This document shows positions 15,883 to 24,623 of a stretch of DNA of 64,000 bases, one piece after another. Every line of letters begins with the position of its first letter. Position 1 is the stretch's first letter. Under the pieces are notes generated by a model. The model was given only the letters and a program-made list of their open reading frames with translations, was not told the origin of the DNA and did no database searches. Both the position numbers and the translations under genes were made by a program. Source of the DNA: JAJDUF01 sp965214295 (GTDB lineage: Bacteria; Chloroflexota; UBA11872; UBA12225; JAJDUF01). The stretch spans positions 4,165,908 through 4,229,907 of the forward strand of contig OZ243944.1 in NCBI GenBank assembly GCA_965214295.1. The letters are read 5' to 3'.

Positions 15883-18459
15883 TCACCTGAGCTTGGCGCG
15901 GCGCAGGCGGAGGGAGTTGGTGACGACGGAGATGCTGGAGAAGGCCATCGCCGCGGCTGCAAGCATCGGACCGCCGAGGGCAGCGAGCAAGCCGAGCGCA
16001 GCCAGCGGAATCATCGCAGTGTTGTAGCCGAAGGCCCAGAAGAGGTTCTGCTGGATCGTCCGCATGGTCCGGCGCGAGAGGCGGATAGCTGCCGGCACAC
16101 TCCGCAGATCGCCACGCATCAGCGTGATCGCGGCCGTTTCCATCGCTACGTCGGTGCCGGTCCCCAGCGCGAAACCGACGTCGGCTGCGGCCAGCGCGGG
16201 CGCATCGTTGATACCGTCGCCGACCATGCCGACGACATGCCCCGCCGCGCGCAGCTTGGCGACCTCTGCCGCCTTGGCTTCCGGCCGGACCTCGGCGCGG
16301 ACATGGTCGGAGGCGATGCCGACCGCGCGGCCGATAGACTCGGCGGCGCGGCGATTGTCGCCGGTGAGCAGGTAGACCTCCAGCCCTAGCCGGCGGAGTG
16401 CGGCGACGGCCGCAGCCGACGTCGGCTTGACCGTATCGGCAATCCCAATGGCCCCGGCCGGCTTACCGTCAACGGCGACCAAAGCCACGGTACGGCCCTC
16501 CGCTTCCAGGTCGTCGGCCACCTGCACCCAGGGGGCACGAGACTCCCGCGTGCGCGGGAATGACGGGGCGGCGAAACCGCTGACGCCGTGCGCTGCCAGC
16601 AGCCGGGCAGTGCCGACCAGCACCTCGCTCCCCGCGACCTGGGCCGCGACGCCCTGGCCTGGCGTGACGACAAAGGCCGCCGGCTCAGGCAACGTCAGCC
16701 CGACCGTGCGGGCGTGGGCGACGACGGCCGCCGCGAGCGGATGCTCGGACCGCGACTCGGCCGCCGCGGCGAGCCGCAGTACGTCGGTAACGTCATGTCC
16801 ATTCAGCGGTACCACGTCCGTCACTTGCGGTTGGCCTTCCGTGACCGTGCCGGTCTTGTCGAGGACGATGGCGGTGAGGGCATGTGCTCGCTCTAGGCTG
16901 GCCGCGTCCTTGACTAGGATGCCCTGCTCGGCGCCGCGCCCTGTCCCGACCATAATCGCGGTCGGGGTAGCCAGCCCAAGGGCGCAGGGGCAGGCGATCA
17001 CCAGCACCGTCACGGCCGTAAGCAGCGGTCCGGCTATCCCGCTGCCGCTCGATCCCAGCCAGAGCCACGCCATGAAGGTGAGTGCCGCCAGCGCCAGTAC
17101 GACCGGGACAAAGACCGCCGACACCCGGTCGGCCAGGCGCTCGATGGGCGCTTTCGATCCCTGCGCCTGCTCGACCAGCCGGACAATCTGTGCCAGCGCA
17201 GTGTCGGCACCGACGCGCGTGGCCCGCACTGTGAGGGCGCCGTGCCGGTTGAGCGTCGCGCCGGTCACGTCGTCGCCCACCTGCTTGGTGACGGGCAAGC
17301 TCTCGCCGGTCAGCATGGCCTCGTCCACACTCGACTCCCCGTCGACCACCACGCCGTCTACGGGGACTTTCTCGCCTGGACGCACGAGCACGACATCTCC
17401 CACGCGCACCGACTCGACCGGGACAGCGACCGTCTCGCCGGCACGGAGGAGCTGTGCCGTCTTTGCCTGTAGCCCGATCAACGCTCTGATTGCGGCACCG
17501 GCCCGGCCTTTCGCGCGCGCTTCCAGCCAGCGACCGAGCAAAATCAGTGTCACGATGACCGCCGCGGTCTCGAAATACAGCGGGGGATGCGCGGCGAGCG
17601 GTCCCTGCTCCGGGATAGCCACCGCCAGTGTATAGACGCTGTAGCCGTAGGCGGCAGCCGAGCCGAGCGCAATCAGTGTATCCATATTGGCGGCAAGGTG
17701 GCGTGCCATCCGCCCGGCCGTAGCGAAGAACTGCCATCCGCAGATGAAGACTACGATGGTCGTCAGGAGCAGCTCCAGCAGTGCGCTGCCGGGGAACCGC
17801 AGCATGAGCATACTCAGCGCCAGCACCGGCGCGGAGAGCAGCGCGGCCACGATGAAGAGACGTTGCTGGGACTGCGCGTAGGTCTCCGACCGCCAGAGCT
17901 GAACTATCCGCCGGGGATCAAGGTGGTGCCGTTCCGGCGGGTCGTCCTTGCGCTCCGGTCGGCCGGCCGCCGCGCCCAACGTCTCTGCGCGACGCTCCGC
18001 GGCGCCATACCCGGCCGTCTCCACCGCGCCGACGACCGCCTGGGGAGGCGCGCTGCCTTGCACGGTGGCCGATTCGGTGGCGAGGTTGACTGCCACCGCC
18101 TGCACACCGGCAACCTTGCCGATGGCCCGCTCGACCCGGCGGGCGCAGGACGCACAGGTCATGCCGGTGATGGCAAGCTCCAGGGGCACCGCCGGTTGGG
18201 GGGGACGGGCTTTGTAACCGGCGGCTGCGACGGCAGCGACCAGATCGTCTCGACCGGTTTGGTCGGGGGCATAGCGCACGGTCGCCTGCTCGGTGGCGAG
18301 GTTAACCGTAGCCTCGGCCACGCCCTCGACTTTGTTGAGCGCCTGTTGGACACGGTTGGCGCAGGAGGCACAGGTCATCCCCTCAATGGGGAACGTCTCG
18401 GTGACGAGCGCAGTCGGCACTGGCGTTTCACTCACAGCCGTCTCTGGTGCTACAGCCAT
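15883..18459 (-). CDS. copA: Copper-translocating P1B-type ATPase CopA
   Basis: An inner-membrane Cu(I) export ATPase of 858 residues from ATG 18459 (AAGGAG upstream). Two N-terminal heavy-metal-binding domains each carry GMTCASC. The membrane metal site is CPC in VIACPCALGLATPT. Also present are DKTGT (phosphorylation), SEHPLAAA (P1B HP motif) and MVGDGINDAPALAAADVG. Residues about 632-643 (SFPRTRESR and flanks) are the translation of a family A repeat inserted in frame in the nucleotide-binding domain. The frame is open upstream of 18459, but that part is again repeat-derived and has no RBS. It is divided from csoR by a repeat and is probably under the csoR promoter. Confidence 0.96.
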   Translation of the reverse strand: MAVAPETAVSETPVPTALVTETFPIEGMTCASCANRVQQALNKVEGVAEATVNLATEQATVRYAPDQTGRDDLVAAVAAAGYKARPPQPAVPLELAITGMTCASCARRVERAIGKVAGVQAVAVNLATESATVQGSAPPQAVVGAVETAGYGAAERRAETLGAAAGRPERKDDPPERHHLDPRRIVQLWRSETYAQSQQRLFIVAALLSAPVLALSMLMLRFPGSALLELLLTTIVVFICGWQFFATAGRMARHLAANMDTLIALGSAAAYGYSVYTLAVAIPEQGPLAAHPPLYFETAAVIVTLILLGRWLEARAKGRAGAAIRALIGLQAKTAQLLRAGETVAVPVESVRVGDVVLVRPGEKVPVDGVVVDGESSVDEAMLTGESLPVTKQVGDDVTGATLNRHGALTVRATRVGADTALAQIVRLVEQAQGSKAPIERLADRVSAVFVPVVLALAALTFMAWLWLGSSGSGIAGPLLTAVTVLVIACPCALGLATPTAIMVGTGRGAEQGILVKDAASLERAHALTAIVLDKTGTVTEGQPQVTDVVPLNGHDVTDVLRLAAAAESRSEHPLAAAVVAHARTVGLTLPEPAAFVVTPGQGVAAQVAGSEVLVGTARLLAAHGVSGFAAPSFPRTRESRAPWVQVADDLEAEGRTVALVAVDGKPAGAIGIADTVKPTSAAAVAALRRLGLEVYLLTGDNRRAAESIGRAVGIASDHVRAEVRPEAKAAEVAKLRAAGHVVGMVGDGINDAPALAAADVGFALGTGTDVAMETAAITLMRGDLRSVPAAIRLSRRTMRTIQQNLFWAFGYNTAMIPLAALGLLAALGGPMLAAAAMAFSSISVVTNSLRLRRAKLR
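16541..16566. repeat. Family A repeat inside the copA coding sequence
   Basis: GACTCCCGCGTGCGCGGGAATGACGG matches the half-element that elsewhere lies only between genes. It is read in frame as PSFPRTRESR within CopA, between the GVSGFA and WVQVADDLEAEGRT segments of the ATP-binding domain, and leaves the rest of the frame intact. Confidence 0.85.
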
Positions 18460-18521
18460 CGCAGTCTCCTTGGGCAGCCTCGCGCCGCACCATCGGCCCC
18501 CGTAATTGCGCCGCACCCTCC

Positions 18522-18603
18522 CGTCATTGCGGCGCAGGCCGCAATCCAGGCCGCCCGGAGGCCCACGCATGGCCCTGGATTCCCGCTTGCGCGGGAATGA
18601 CGG
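18522..18603. repeat. Family A double-hairpin element between csoR and copA
   Basis: CGTCATTGCGGCGCAGGCCG...CAATCCAGG at one end and CCTGGATTCCCGC...GGGAATGACGG at the other: two hairpins in inverted orientation. It separates csoR from copA. Confidence 0.8.
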
Positions 18604-18669
18604 CCGGCGGGCTGGGGGAGGCCGGCAACCCCACCACCTGAATAAGGTGGCAACGTTCATCAGGCAGCC

Positions 18670-18942
18670 CTACCGCGTACTGGCGAACACGTCCATCAAC
18701 TCTCGCAGCTTTTCCTCACGCTCACGCTCGTCACCGCTGCGGATGGCCTCGGTGACACAGGACCGGACATGCTCCGCGAGCACCTGCTCCTCGACTTTCT
18801 CCAGCGCACGGCGGATGGCACGCATTTGGGTGAGCACGTCCATGCAGTAGCGGCCGTCCTCGATCATCCGCTGCACGCCGCGGACCTGCCCTTCGATCTT
18901 GCGGAGACGTCCCAACTGGCTCCGGTGCTGCTCATCCACCAT
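18670..18942 (-). CDS. csoR: CsoR-family copper-sensing repressor
   Basis: A 90-residue all-helical metal-sensing repressor (DUF156). The Cu(I) ligand triad C33 (RYCMDVLTQ), H58 and C62 (AEHVRSCV) is complete, which separates copper sensors from formaldehyde- or nickel-sensing relatives. It lies directly upstream of copA on the same strand, and its own promoter contains a CsoR-type operator, so it is expected to repress csoR-copA until Cu(I) binds. ATG start at 18942. Confidence 0.95.
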   Translation of the reverse strand: MVDEQHRSQLGRLRKIEGQVRGVQRMIEDGRYCMDVLTQMRAIRRALEKVEEQVLAEHVRSCVTEAIRSGDEREREEKLRELMDVFASTR

Positions 18943-18963
18943 TGACCGCTCCTACCAGTGGGT

Positions 18964-18993
18964 ACTGTACCCCCCTATGGTATTAACTGCCAA
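18964..18993 (-). promoter_or_regulatory. csoR-copA promoter with CsoR-type operator
   Basis: On the minus strand TTGGCA (18988-18993) and TACAGT (18964-18969) are 18 bases apart. The pseudo-palindrome ATACCATAGGGGGGTAC (18967-18983) fills the spacer and reaches the -10 element. Its ATACC...GGTAC ends and internal G tract resemble known CsoR operators. The -10 element is about 22 bases from the csoR start. Confidence 0.7.
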
Positions 18994-19016
18994 GGTTGGG
19001 CCGGCGTCTCTTTCCC

Positions 19017-19060
19017 GGCTCCCTCCCTGGCGCGTGCTCCGGGGGGCGAGGGAGGGAGCC
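19017..19060. repeat. 12-bp perfect inverted repeat between divergent promoters
   Basis: GGCTCCCTCCCT (19017-19028) and AGGGAGGGAGCC (19049-19060) with a 20-base loop; a family C unit. It lies between csoR and the divergent FAD gene. There is no T tract. Confidence 0.75.
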
Positions 19061-19139
19061 AGGGAGGAGATTCCGTGTGGCGCGGCATACCTACCCCCGT
19101 AAGCTGCTCCTGCCGGCTTAAGGGCGTCTATACTAAAGC

Positions 19140-20285
19140 GTGCAGTCCTCCTCGCCCGCTATTGCTATGACCGGCGCTCCGGATCGCAACCGCTTCGATG
19201 CCGACGTGATTATCGCCGGGGCCAGCTTTGCCGGTCTCGCGGTAGCCCGCAAGCTGCGCGGCGCCGGCCGGGTGCTGTTGCTCGACCACCAGGACATCGG
19301 CGCCGGTCAAACGTCGGCCTGCGGGACCACCGTGGACGTACTGCGGCAGCTCGACCTGATGATCGCGCACCAGCAGACGGCGGGCCGGCTGGTGCTGCAC
19401 ATCGGCAAGCACACCCTGTCCTATCCCCTGCCCTACCCATATTGCACCTTCGACTACCGCCAATTCTGCGCGGCGCTCTTGGCGCAATCGGGTGCCACGT
19501 TCGAGCGGACGCGGGTGCTTGGCGTCGCCGACGGCAGTGCGGTGTCCCAACGTCCACCGGGACATCCCGCCGGCGTGACGGTGCTGACGCGCGCCGGACC
19601 GCTGCGGGCGCGCTACGTCGTGGACGCGACCGGCTGGCGGAGCACCATCGCCGAGGCCGTGCAGCCGGGCTTTCTGGTGCGATCCACGTTGAGCGGGGGT
19701 ATTGAAGCGGAGCTACCCTACCGCGAGGACGGGCTGCATTTCTGGGTCGGCTCCGACATCATTCGCGGCGGCTACGCTTGGGTATTTCCCTGCGGCGAGA
19801 CGGCGCGCATCGGGGTGCTGGCCTTCGGTCGCACCGGCGGCCTGCGACCGGCGATGCGGCGCTTCTTCACTCGTCTAGGTCTGCCCCCGGACCCGCAGGC
19901 GCCCTATCACGGCGGCCAGCTACCGTTCGTCGCGCGGTCGGTCATGGCGGGTCCGGTCTTTGTTGCCGGCGACGCGGCGGGGATGTGCTTCGGTCTGACG
20001 GGCGAGGGCATCCGCTCGGCGGTGACGTTCGCCATGCGCTGCGGACGGCTGCTGCGCGAGGTGCTGACGGGTCAACGGACGGGGATCAGCGCAGCGCGGA
20101 CCTATACGCGCTACTTTCGGCTGCGCCGGCCGTATTTCCGGCTAATGACGTGGCTGCAATCGTGGGTAGGACGCTTACCCGATCCGGCGCTGTTCACGTA
20201 TGCACGCCTGGCACAGCCGTGGCCGATCTTCCCACTCCTGATGGGCGAATACCTCCGTGCCTCGCGGCCCGCCTCGGCGCTATGA
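19140..20285 (+). CDS. FAD-dependent oxidoreductase, geranylgeranyl-reductase-like
   Basis: A 381-residue flavoprotein of the GGR/Rebeccamycin-type family. The N-terminal DVIIAGASFAGLAVARKL is the dinucleotide-binding fold, and GPVFVAGDAAGMCFGLTGEGI is the second FAD motif with the aspartate. The family reduces prenyl chains or oxidises aromatic rings; the substrate here is not known. GTG 19140 starts 5 bases after a TATACT (19129-19134), so the transcript may be leaderless. ATG 19167, which also lacks an SD, is the alternative. It transcribes divergently from csoR. Confidence 0.82.
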   Translation: MQSSSPAIAMTGAPDRNRFDADVIIAGASFAGLAVARKLRGAGRVLLLDHQDIGAGQTSACGTTVDVLRQLDLMIAHQQTAGRLVLHIGKHTLSYPLPYPYCTFDYRQFCAALLAQSGATFERTRVLGVADGSAVSQRPPGHPAGVTVLTRAGPLRARYVVDATGWRSTIAEAVQPGFLVRSTLSGGIEAELPYREDGLHFWVGSDIIRGGYAWVFPCGETARIGVLAFGRTGGLRPAMRRFFTRLGLPPDPQAPYHGGQLPFVARSVMAGPVFVAGDAAGMCFGLTGEGIRSAVTFAMRCGRLLREVLTGQRTGISAARTYTRYFRLRRPYFRLMTWLQSWVGRLPDPALFTYARLAQPWPIFPLLMGEYLRASRPASAL

Positions 20286-20345
20286 CTCTATAGCCGTTCG
20301 ATCAAGTTCAGCAGAATAGCAGTGCTGATGCCAGCTATGACCGCG

Positions 20346-20374
20346 CTGGATTCCGGCCTACGCCGGAATGACGG
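20346..20374. repeat. Family A half-element
   Basis: CTGGATTCCGGCCTACGCCGG followed by AATGACGG: single hairpin copy upstream of the AcuC-like gene. The frame of that gene remains open through it, which argues for the later start at 20445. Confidence 0.75.
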
Positions 20375-20444
20375 GGCGGTAGTGCCGGTGCTTGGATACT
20401 CCCCGCTTGATAGACTGGGGGCGCGAGGTAGTAGCAGGCCAAGC

Positions 20445-21644
20445 ATGAGCGAGGAGACTCAAGCGCCCTCCGCGCAACGTCGAACGGCGCTGATCTATAG
20501 CCCGGCGCTGGTCCGGGCGGCACTCCCGGCCCGGCACCCGCTCAAACTGGATCGTCCCGCGCAGGTGCGGGCGCTCATCGAGTCCTACGGCCTGTTGGCC
20601 GCGCCCGGCGTCCGCGAGATCGCGCCCACCCGGGCAACTGTCGCGGCAGCGGGCACCGTGCATGCGCCGAGCTACGTGGAGACGGTCCGGCGCTTGAGTG
20701 CCGGGGAGCAGGTGCCCGAAATGGTGGCGCAGCGCCATGGGTTCAGCGCGTTCGGCGACAACCCCCCGTACCCGGGCATGTTCGAGTTTCAGCTGCTCGT
20801 ATCCGGTGCCTCGCTCACGGCCGCGCAGTTGGTGAGCGAGGGGGAGATTGATGCGGCGTTCAATCCGGCCGGTGGCGTCAATCACCACGCGCTGCCCGAC
20901 CAAGCGAGCGGTTTCGGCATCTTCAACGACGCCGCGATTGCGCTGGCCTGGCTGCGGGATCAGGGTCTCCGGGTAGCATACGTGGACCTTGACGTGCATC
21001 AGGGCGATGGAGTGGAGGCGGCCTTTGTCGGAAGCGACGACGTGCTGACCATTTCGCTGCACGAATCGACTCTCTTCCTCTTCCCGGGACCGCAGGGCGG
21101 CTTTGCGGAGCATATCGGCACCGGGGCGGGCCGCGGCTATGCGGTCAACGTGCCATTTGCACCGTATACCGACGACGCGCTATGGCTGTGGGCCTTTGAT
21201 GAGATCGTGCCGCCGCTATTGGCCGCCTTTCGGCCCGATATTGTCGTGACCCAGCTCGGCGCCGACGGCTACTACGACGACCCGCTGGCCCACCTCCGGC
21301 TGACCACGCACGCCTACGAGACGGCTATTGGCCGCCTCCGCGACCTCGCCCCCCGCTGGGTAGCCGTGGGTGGTGGCGGCTACGATATTGACGCGACCGC
21401 GCGGGTGTGGGCGCTGGCGTTCGGGATTATGGCCGGGGTGGAGCTACCCGATGACCTCCCGCCAGGCTACGTGGCGGCCTACGGCGGCACGAAGCTGCGC
21501 GACCCGCCGGACGTGGCGCAGCTTGCCGACACACAGCCGGCGGTCCGCGAGTTTGCCGAGGCCAGCGTCCGCACCATCCGGCGACTCGTCTTCCCCATCC
21601 ACGGCCTGAGCGCGGCCTCGCCGTCAGCGGCTAGTGGTCAGTGA
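20445..21644 (+). CDS. Histone-deacetylase / AcuC-family deacetylase
   Basis: A zinc-dependent arginase/deacetylase-fold enzyme of 399 residues from ATG 20445. GGVNHHALPDQASGFGIFND carries the His-His pair, VAYVDLDVHQGDGVE supplies zinc-binding Asp and His, QLGADGYYDDPLAHL the second Asp, and GGGGYD the C-terminal glycine loop with transition-state tyrosine nearby. Bacterial members deacetylate acetyl-CoA synthetase, polyamines or other small molecules; context does not decide. The last codons and the stop (AGTGGTCAGTGA) lie inside the small palindrome TGGTCAGTGACCA (21636-21648), a dispersed motif, so its C terminus may be repeat-derived. Confidence 0.9.
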   Translation: MSEETQAPSAQRRTALIYSPALVRAALPARHPLKLDRPAQVRALIESYGLLAAPGVREIAPTRATVAAAGTVHAPSYVETVRRLSAGEQVPEMVAQRHGFSAFGDNPPYPGMFEFQLLVSGASLTAAQLVSEGEIDAAFNPAGGVNHHALPDQASGFGIFNDAAIALAWLRDQGLRVAYVDLDVHQGDGVEAAFVGSDDVLTISLHESTLFLFPGPQGGFAEHIGTGAGRGYAVNVPFAPYTDDALWLWAFDEIVPPLLAAFRPDIVVTQLGADGYYDDPLAHLRLTTHAYETAIGRLRDLAPRWVAVGGGGYDIDATARVWALAFGIMAGVELPDDLPPGYVAAYGGTKLRDPPDVAQLADTQPAVREFAEASVRTIRRLVFPIHGLSAASPSAASGQ

Positions 21645-21742
21645 CCAGTGGAGCGGGGGGGCCACTGGAGGCAGGCCTGTCCCGTCACTCCGGCTTCCGC
21701 CGGAGTCCAGGCCGCAACCATCCGGAATGACGGGATACAGTC
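21634..21742. repeat. TGGTCAGTGACCA palindrome and family A remnant
   Basis: TGGTCA-G-TGACCA is a perfect 13-bp palindrome. Degenerate relatives (GGCAGTGG, GGCCAGTGTTCAGTGG types) occur near 22.3, 52.67 and 53.44 kb. It is followed by GTCACTCCGGCTTCCGCCGG...CCGGAATGACGG, a family A element. Confidence 0.65.
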
Positions 21743-21771
21743 AAGGGGGGTGAGGGAGGAAGACGACTGCG

Positions 21772-22290
21772 GTGAAAAAACTCAAGCTCTACAGCGCCAT
21801 GACCCTCGATGGCTACATCGCCGGCCCCAACGGTGAGCTTGATTGGCTGGCGGCTGGCGGCGGTCTCGACTACGGCTACCGCGACTTCTATGCGTCCATA
21901 GACACGATCCTGATGGGCAACGCCACCTATCAGGTGACCCTCACCGTTGCTACGTTCCCGTACCCGGAGAAGACCAACTACGTCTTCACGCGCGCCGCGT
22001 CGCCGCCGGACGCCCCGCACGTATGCTTCATCTCCGGCAACATTGCCGCCTTTGTGAGCGCACTGAAGGATAAGCCGGGCCAAGACATCTGGCTGGTCGG
22101 CGGTGGCCAAATCAATACGGTGATGCTCGACGCCGGCCTCATTGACGAGCTGATTCTGACGGTCTTTCCACTCGTGCTCGGCCGTGGCATCCCCCTGTTT
22201 GCACCGGGCGCCACGCGCGCCGGCTTCAAGACCGTGGGCTGCAAGACCTACGAGACCGGGCTTATCCAGTGGCACCTGGTGCAGGAGTAG
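21772..22290 (+). CDS. RibD C-terminal / dihydrofolate-reductase-like protein
   Basis: A 172-residue member of the RibD-C/DHFR-like superfamily. KKLKLYSAMTLDGYIAGPNGELDWL is the usual N-terminal NADPH/substrate segment and DIWLVGGGQINTVMLDAGLIDELIL the conserved C-terminal core, ending in FPLVLGRGIPLF. These stand-alone proteins are reductases of unknown substrate and are not a proven DHFR. GTG start; GGGAGGAAG lies about 12 bases upstream. Confidence 0.88.
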   Translation: MKKLKLYSAMTLDGYIAGPNGELDWLAAGGGLDYGYRDFYASIDTILMGNATYQVTLTVATFPYPEKTNYVFTRAASPPDAPHVCFISGNIAAFVSALKDKPGQDIWLVGGGQINTVMLDAGLIDELILTVFPLVLGRGIPLFAPGATRAGFKTVGCKTYETGLIQWHLVQE

Positions 22291-22388
22291 GAGCGCACGG
22301 GCTACTGACCACTGGCAGATCGTCCCGTGTTCGACCGGCGGAATGGTGCTACAGTGGCCCTGCGGAGAGCAGCACATAAGGAGGAGGC

Positions 22389-23159
22389 ATGCGCGAGAAC
22401 AAGCTACTGCGCCAGCTACGGAACGGGGAGACGACCTATGGGATGGGCCTTGGCCTGCCGTCCTATCCCGTTGCCGAGGCGCTCGCGCGTCTGGGCTATG
22501 ACTGGTTTTACGTAGACGGCCAGCACTATCCGCTGACTTACGAGCAGATGGCGCTCCTGTGCGCCGCCGTCTCGGCCAACGGCGCCACGCCGATTGTGCG
22601 CGTGCCCTGGTTCGGCCTCGACCACATTCAGCGGGCACTCGATGCCGGCGCCAGTGGCGTGATGGTACCGGTGGTCAACACGCCCGAGGAAGCCGCGGCG
22701 GTCGTGCAGGCGGCTAAGTTCCCACCCCGCGGCATCCGGAGCAAAGGCGGGATGCTCCACGCCGCCGCCTTCAACACCGTCCCCGCCACCTACTACGAAC
22801 ACGCCAACGATGAGACGGTAGTGAGCGTGCAGCTCGAAACGCGCGAGGCCATCGTCCGGGCGGAAGAGCTACTGAGTGTGGACGGCGTGGACGTGGTTTC
22901 CATCGGGCCGAACGACCTGGCCGCATCCTTCGGCTATACCGAAGCCGAAGCGTGGCAACAAGACGATTTCGTCAACGCCATTCACAGCGCGGTCGCCGCC
23001 GCGGAGCGCACCGGCAAGGCGGCCGGCATCGCTGCCCGCACGGTCGAGCAGGCCCGCGAGTTGGCTGCCGCCGGCTTTCGGATGGTCACGCTCGGTACCG
23101 ATCTGGGCATACTCGCGGGTGCAGCCGGCAATATCGCACGGGAGCTAGGGTTAGGATGA
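22389..23159 (+). CDS. HpcH/HpaI aldolase family protein
   Basis: A class II pyruvate aldolase-like TIM barrel of 256 residues. Characteristic segments: VDGQHYP (usually D-x-E-H-G/A, here Gln replaces Glu), ATPIVRVPW, GASGVMVPVVNTPEEA, VSVQLETREAI (metal-binding Glu region) and VVSIGPNDLAASFGY. It would cleave or form 2-keto-3-deoxy or hydroxy-keto acids with divalent metal. ATG with AAGGAGGAGG at 22379-22388. Its stop overlaps the start of the downstream aminotransferase (ATGA), so the two are translationally coupled and probably one catabolic step apart. Confidence 0.88.
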   Translation: MRENKLLRQLRNGETTYGMGLGLPSYPVAEALARLGYDWFYVDGQHYPLTYEQMALLCAAVSANGATPIVRVPWFGLDHIQRALDAGASGVMVPVVNTPEEAAAVVQAAKFPPRGIRSKGGMLHAAAFNTVPATYYEHANDETVVSVQLETREAIVRAEELLSVDGVDVVSIGPNDLAASFGYTEAEAWQQDDFVNAIHSAVAAAERTGKAAGIAARTVEQARELAAAGFRMVTLGTDLGILAGAAGNIARELGLG

Positions 23160-24523
23160 GCGTAGACGAGCGGGCAGCTGGCCAGCCCGCCATGCTCGAC
23201 CATCTGGTGCTGGACTTTCGCCAGATGGCGGCTTTCGCCGCCGAGCCGTGGGTGTTCGTGCGCGGCGAGGGCGTGCGGCTGCAAGATCAGGAGGGACGCT
23301 GGTATCTCGACGGCCTTTCGGGCGTCTTTGTCACCGGTCTAGGCTACGGCAACGAGCGCATCATCCAGGCAGCGAACAACCAGCTCCACGCTTTGCATTT
23401 TGCACCACCCCTCCACGGCACCACTCCCCCGGCCATCGAGCTGGCGACGCGGCTGCGCGAGATCGCCCCGGTGGGGATGCGCGGCGAGCATGGAGTGGCT
23501 GTCAAGCTCCTCTCCGGTGGCTCCGAGGCGACCGAGACGGCGCTGAAGCTGGCGCGCCAGTATCACAAGCAGTCGGGGCATCCCCGCAAGTACAAGCTCA
23601 TCGCGCGGTACGGCGGCTATCACGGGGGCACAATGGGGGCGCTCGCGGCGAGCGGTGGCTGGGAGCGGCGCAGCGTCTTCGAGCCGCTGGTCGCCGGCGT
23701 GCTGCACACCCATCCGCCGGCCTGCCACCGTTGCCCCTTCGACAAGACCTACGACCACGGCGCTTGCGGGATCACCTGCGCGCGTTTGGTCGAGCGCACC
23801 ATCGAGGCCGAAGACCCGGAGACGGTGGCGGCCGTCATCATGGAGCCAATGTCCATCTCCTCGGCCGGTTTCGTGGTGCCGCCGCCGGAGTATTTCTCGA
23901 TCCTGCGTGCAGCCTGTGACAAACACAACGTCTTGCTCATCTTCGACGAGATCATCACCGGGTTCGGCCGGCTGGGCGCGTGGTTTGGCGCCGACTACTA
24001 CGGCGTGGCGCCCGACCTGCTGGCCTGCGGCAAGGGGATGAGCGGTGGCTATGCCCCCCTCGCTGGCGTACTCATTGCCGACCGGGTTTGGCAGGCGTTC
24101 CTCGGTGATCCGGACTCGCGGCGCGAGTTCCACCACGGCCACACGTTCGCCGGCAATCCGGTGGCCTGCGCGGCCGGGCTGGCCGCGCTCGCTGAGTACG
24201 AGGAGCGCGACTTGATCGCGCACGCTGCTCAAATGGGTGTCCACCTCCGCACGCGCCTGGAGGGGTTGGCGGAGACCTATCCGTTCGTCCGAGACGTGCG
24301 TGGCGCCGGCCTCTTGCAGGGCTTTGATCTTGCTGCGGACGCCTGGCCGGAAGCAGCCACACCGCCGGGCAAACGGTTCGAGGCGCTGGCCCGCGAGCGG
24401 GGTCTCATTGCGCGCTGTGGCAACGACTTCGTTGGCTTCGCGCCGCCACTGGTCACGCAGACGGCAGAGCTTGACGAACTGTGCGACATCGCCGCCGCCT
24501 GCTTGGCGGCCATGGCACCGTAA
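23156..24523 (+). CDS. Class III PLP-dependent aminotransferase
   Basis: A 455-residue omega-type aminotransferase (fold type I). The PLP lysine is K293 in LACGKGMSGGYAPLAGVL. LIFDEIITGFGRLG holds the aspartate that pairs with PLP nitrogen, and LLSGGSEATETALKLARQYH and HGHTFAGNPVACAAGLAAL are conserved. The substrate cannot be read from sequence. ATG 23156 overlaps the preceding aldolase stop. Aldolase plus aminotransferase suggests catabolism of an amino acid to a keto acid that the aldolase cleaves (inference). Confidence 0.92.
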   Translation: MSVDERAAGQPAMLDHLVLDFRQMAAFAAEPWVFVRGEGVRLQDQEGRWYLDGLSGVFVTGLGYGNERIIQAANNQLHALHFAPPLHGTTPPAIELATRLREIAPVGMRGEHGVAVKLLSGGSEATETALKLARQYHKQSGHPRKYKLIARYGGYHGGTMGALAASGGWERRSVFEPLVAGVLHTHPPACHRCPFDKTYDHGACGITCARLVERTIEAEDPETVAAVIMEPMSISSAGFVVPPPEYFSILRAACDKHNVLLIFDEIITGFGRLGAWFGADYYGVAPDLLACGKGMSGGYAPLAGVLIADRVWQAFLGDPDSRREFHHGHTFAGNPVACAAGLAALAEYEERDLIAHAAQMGVHLRTRLEGLAETYPFVRDVRGAGLLQGFDLAADAWPEAATPPGKRFEALARERGLIARCGNDFVGFAPPLVTQTAELDELCDIAAACLAAMAP

Positions 24524-24623
24524 GCAGCCCCGCTGCCGACGCATCGGCACGATTCCCGGCGCTCAAGCGCCGATCACCCGACCATAACAGGGATACGGGG
24601 CGTGCGGTTGTGCCTGATGCTGC

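Noticed and set aside
15674..15886. Cys-rich 70-codon frame overlapping the copA stop as a copper chaperone gene
   Set aside because: No chaperone motif (no MxCxxC), competing overlapping frame with a better RBS, and no other support.
17587..18600. 337-codon plus-strand frame opposite copA
   Set aside because: Antisense to the heavy-metal-binding domains of CopA, no motif and no RBS.
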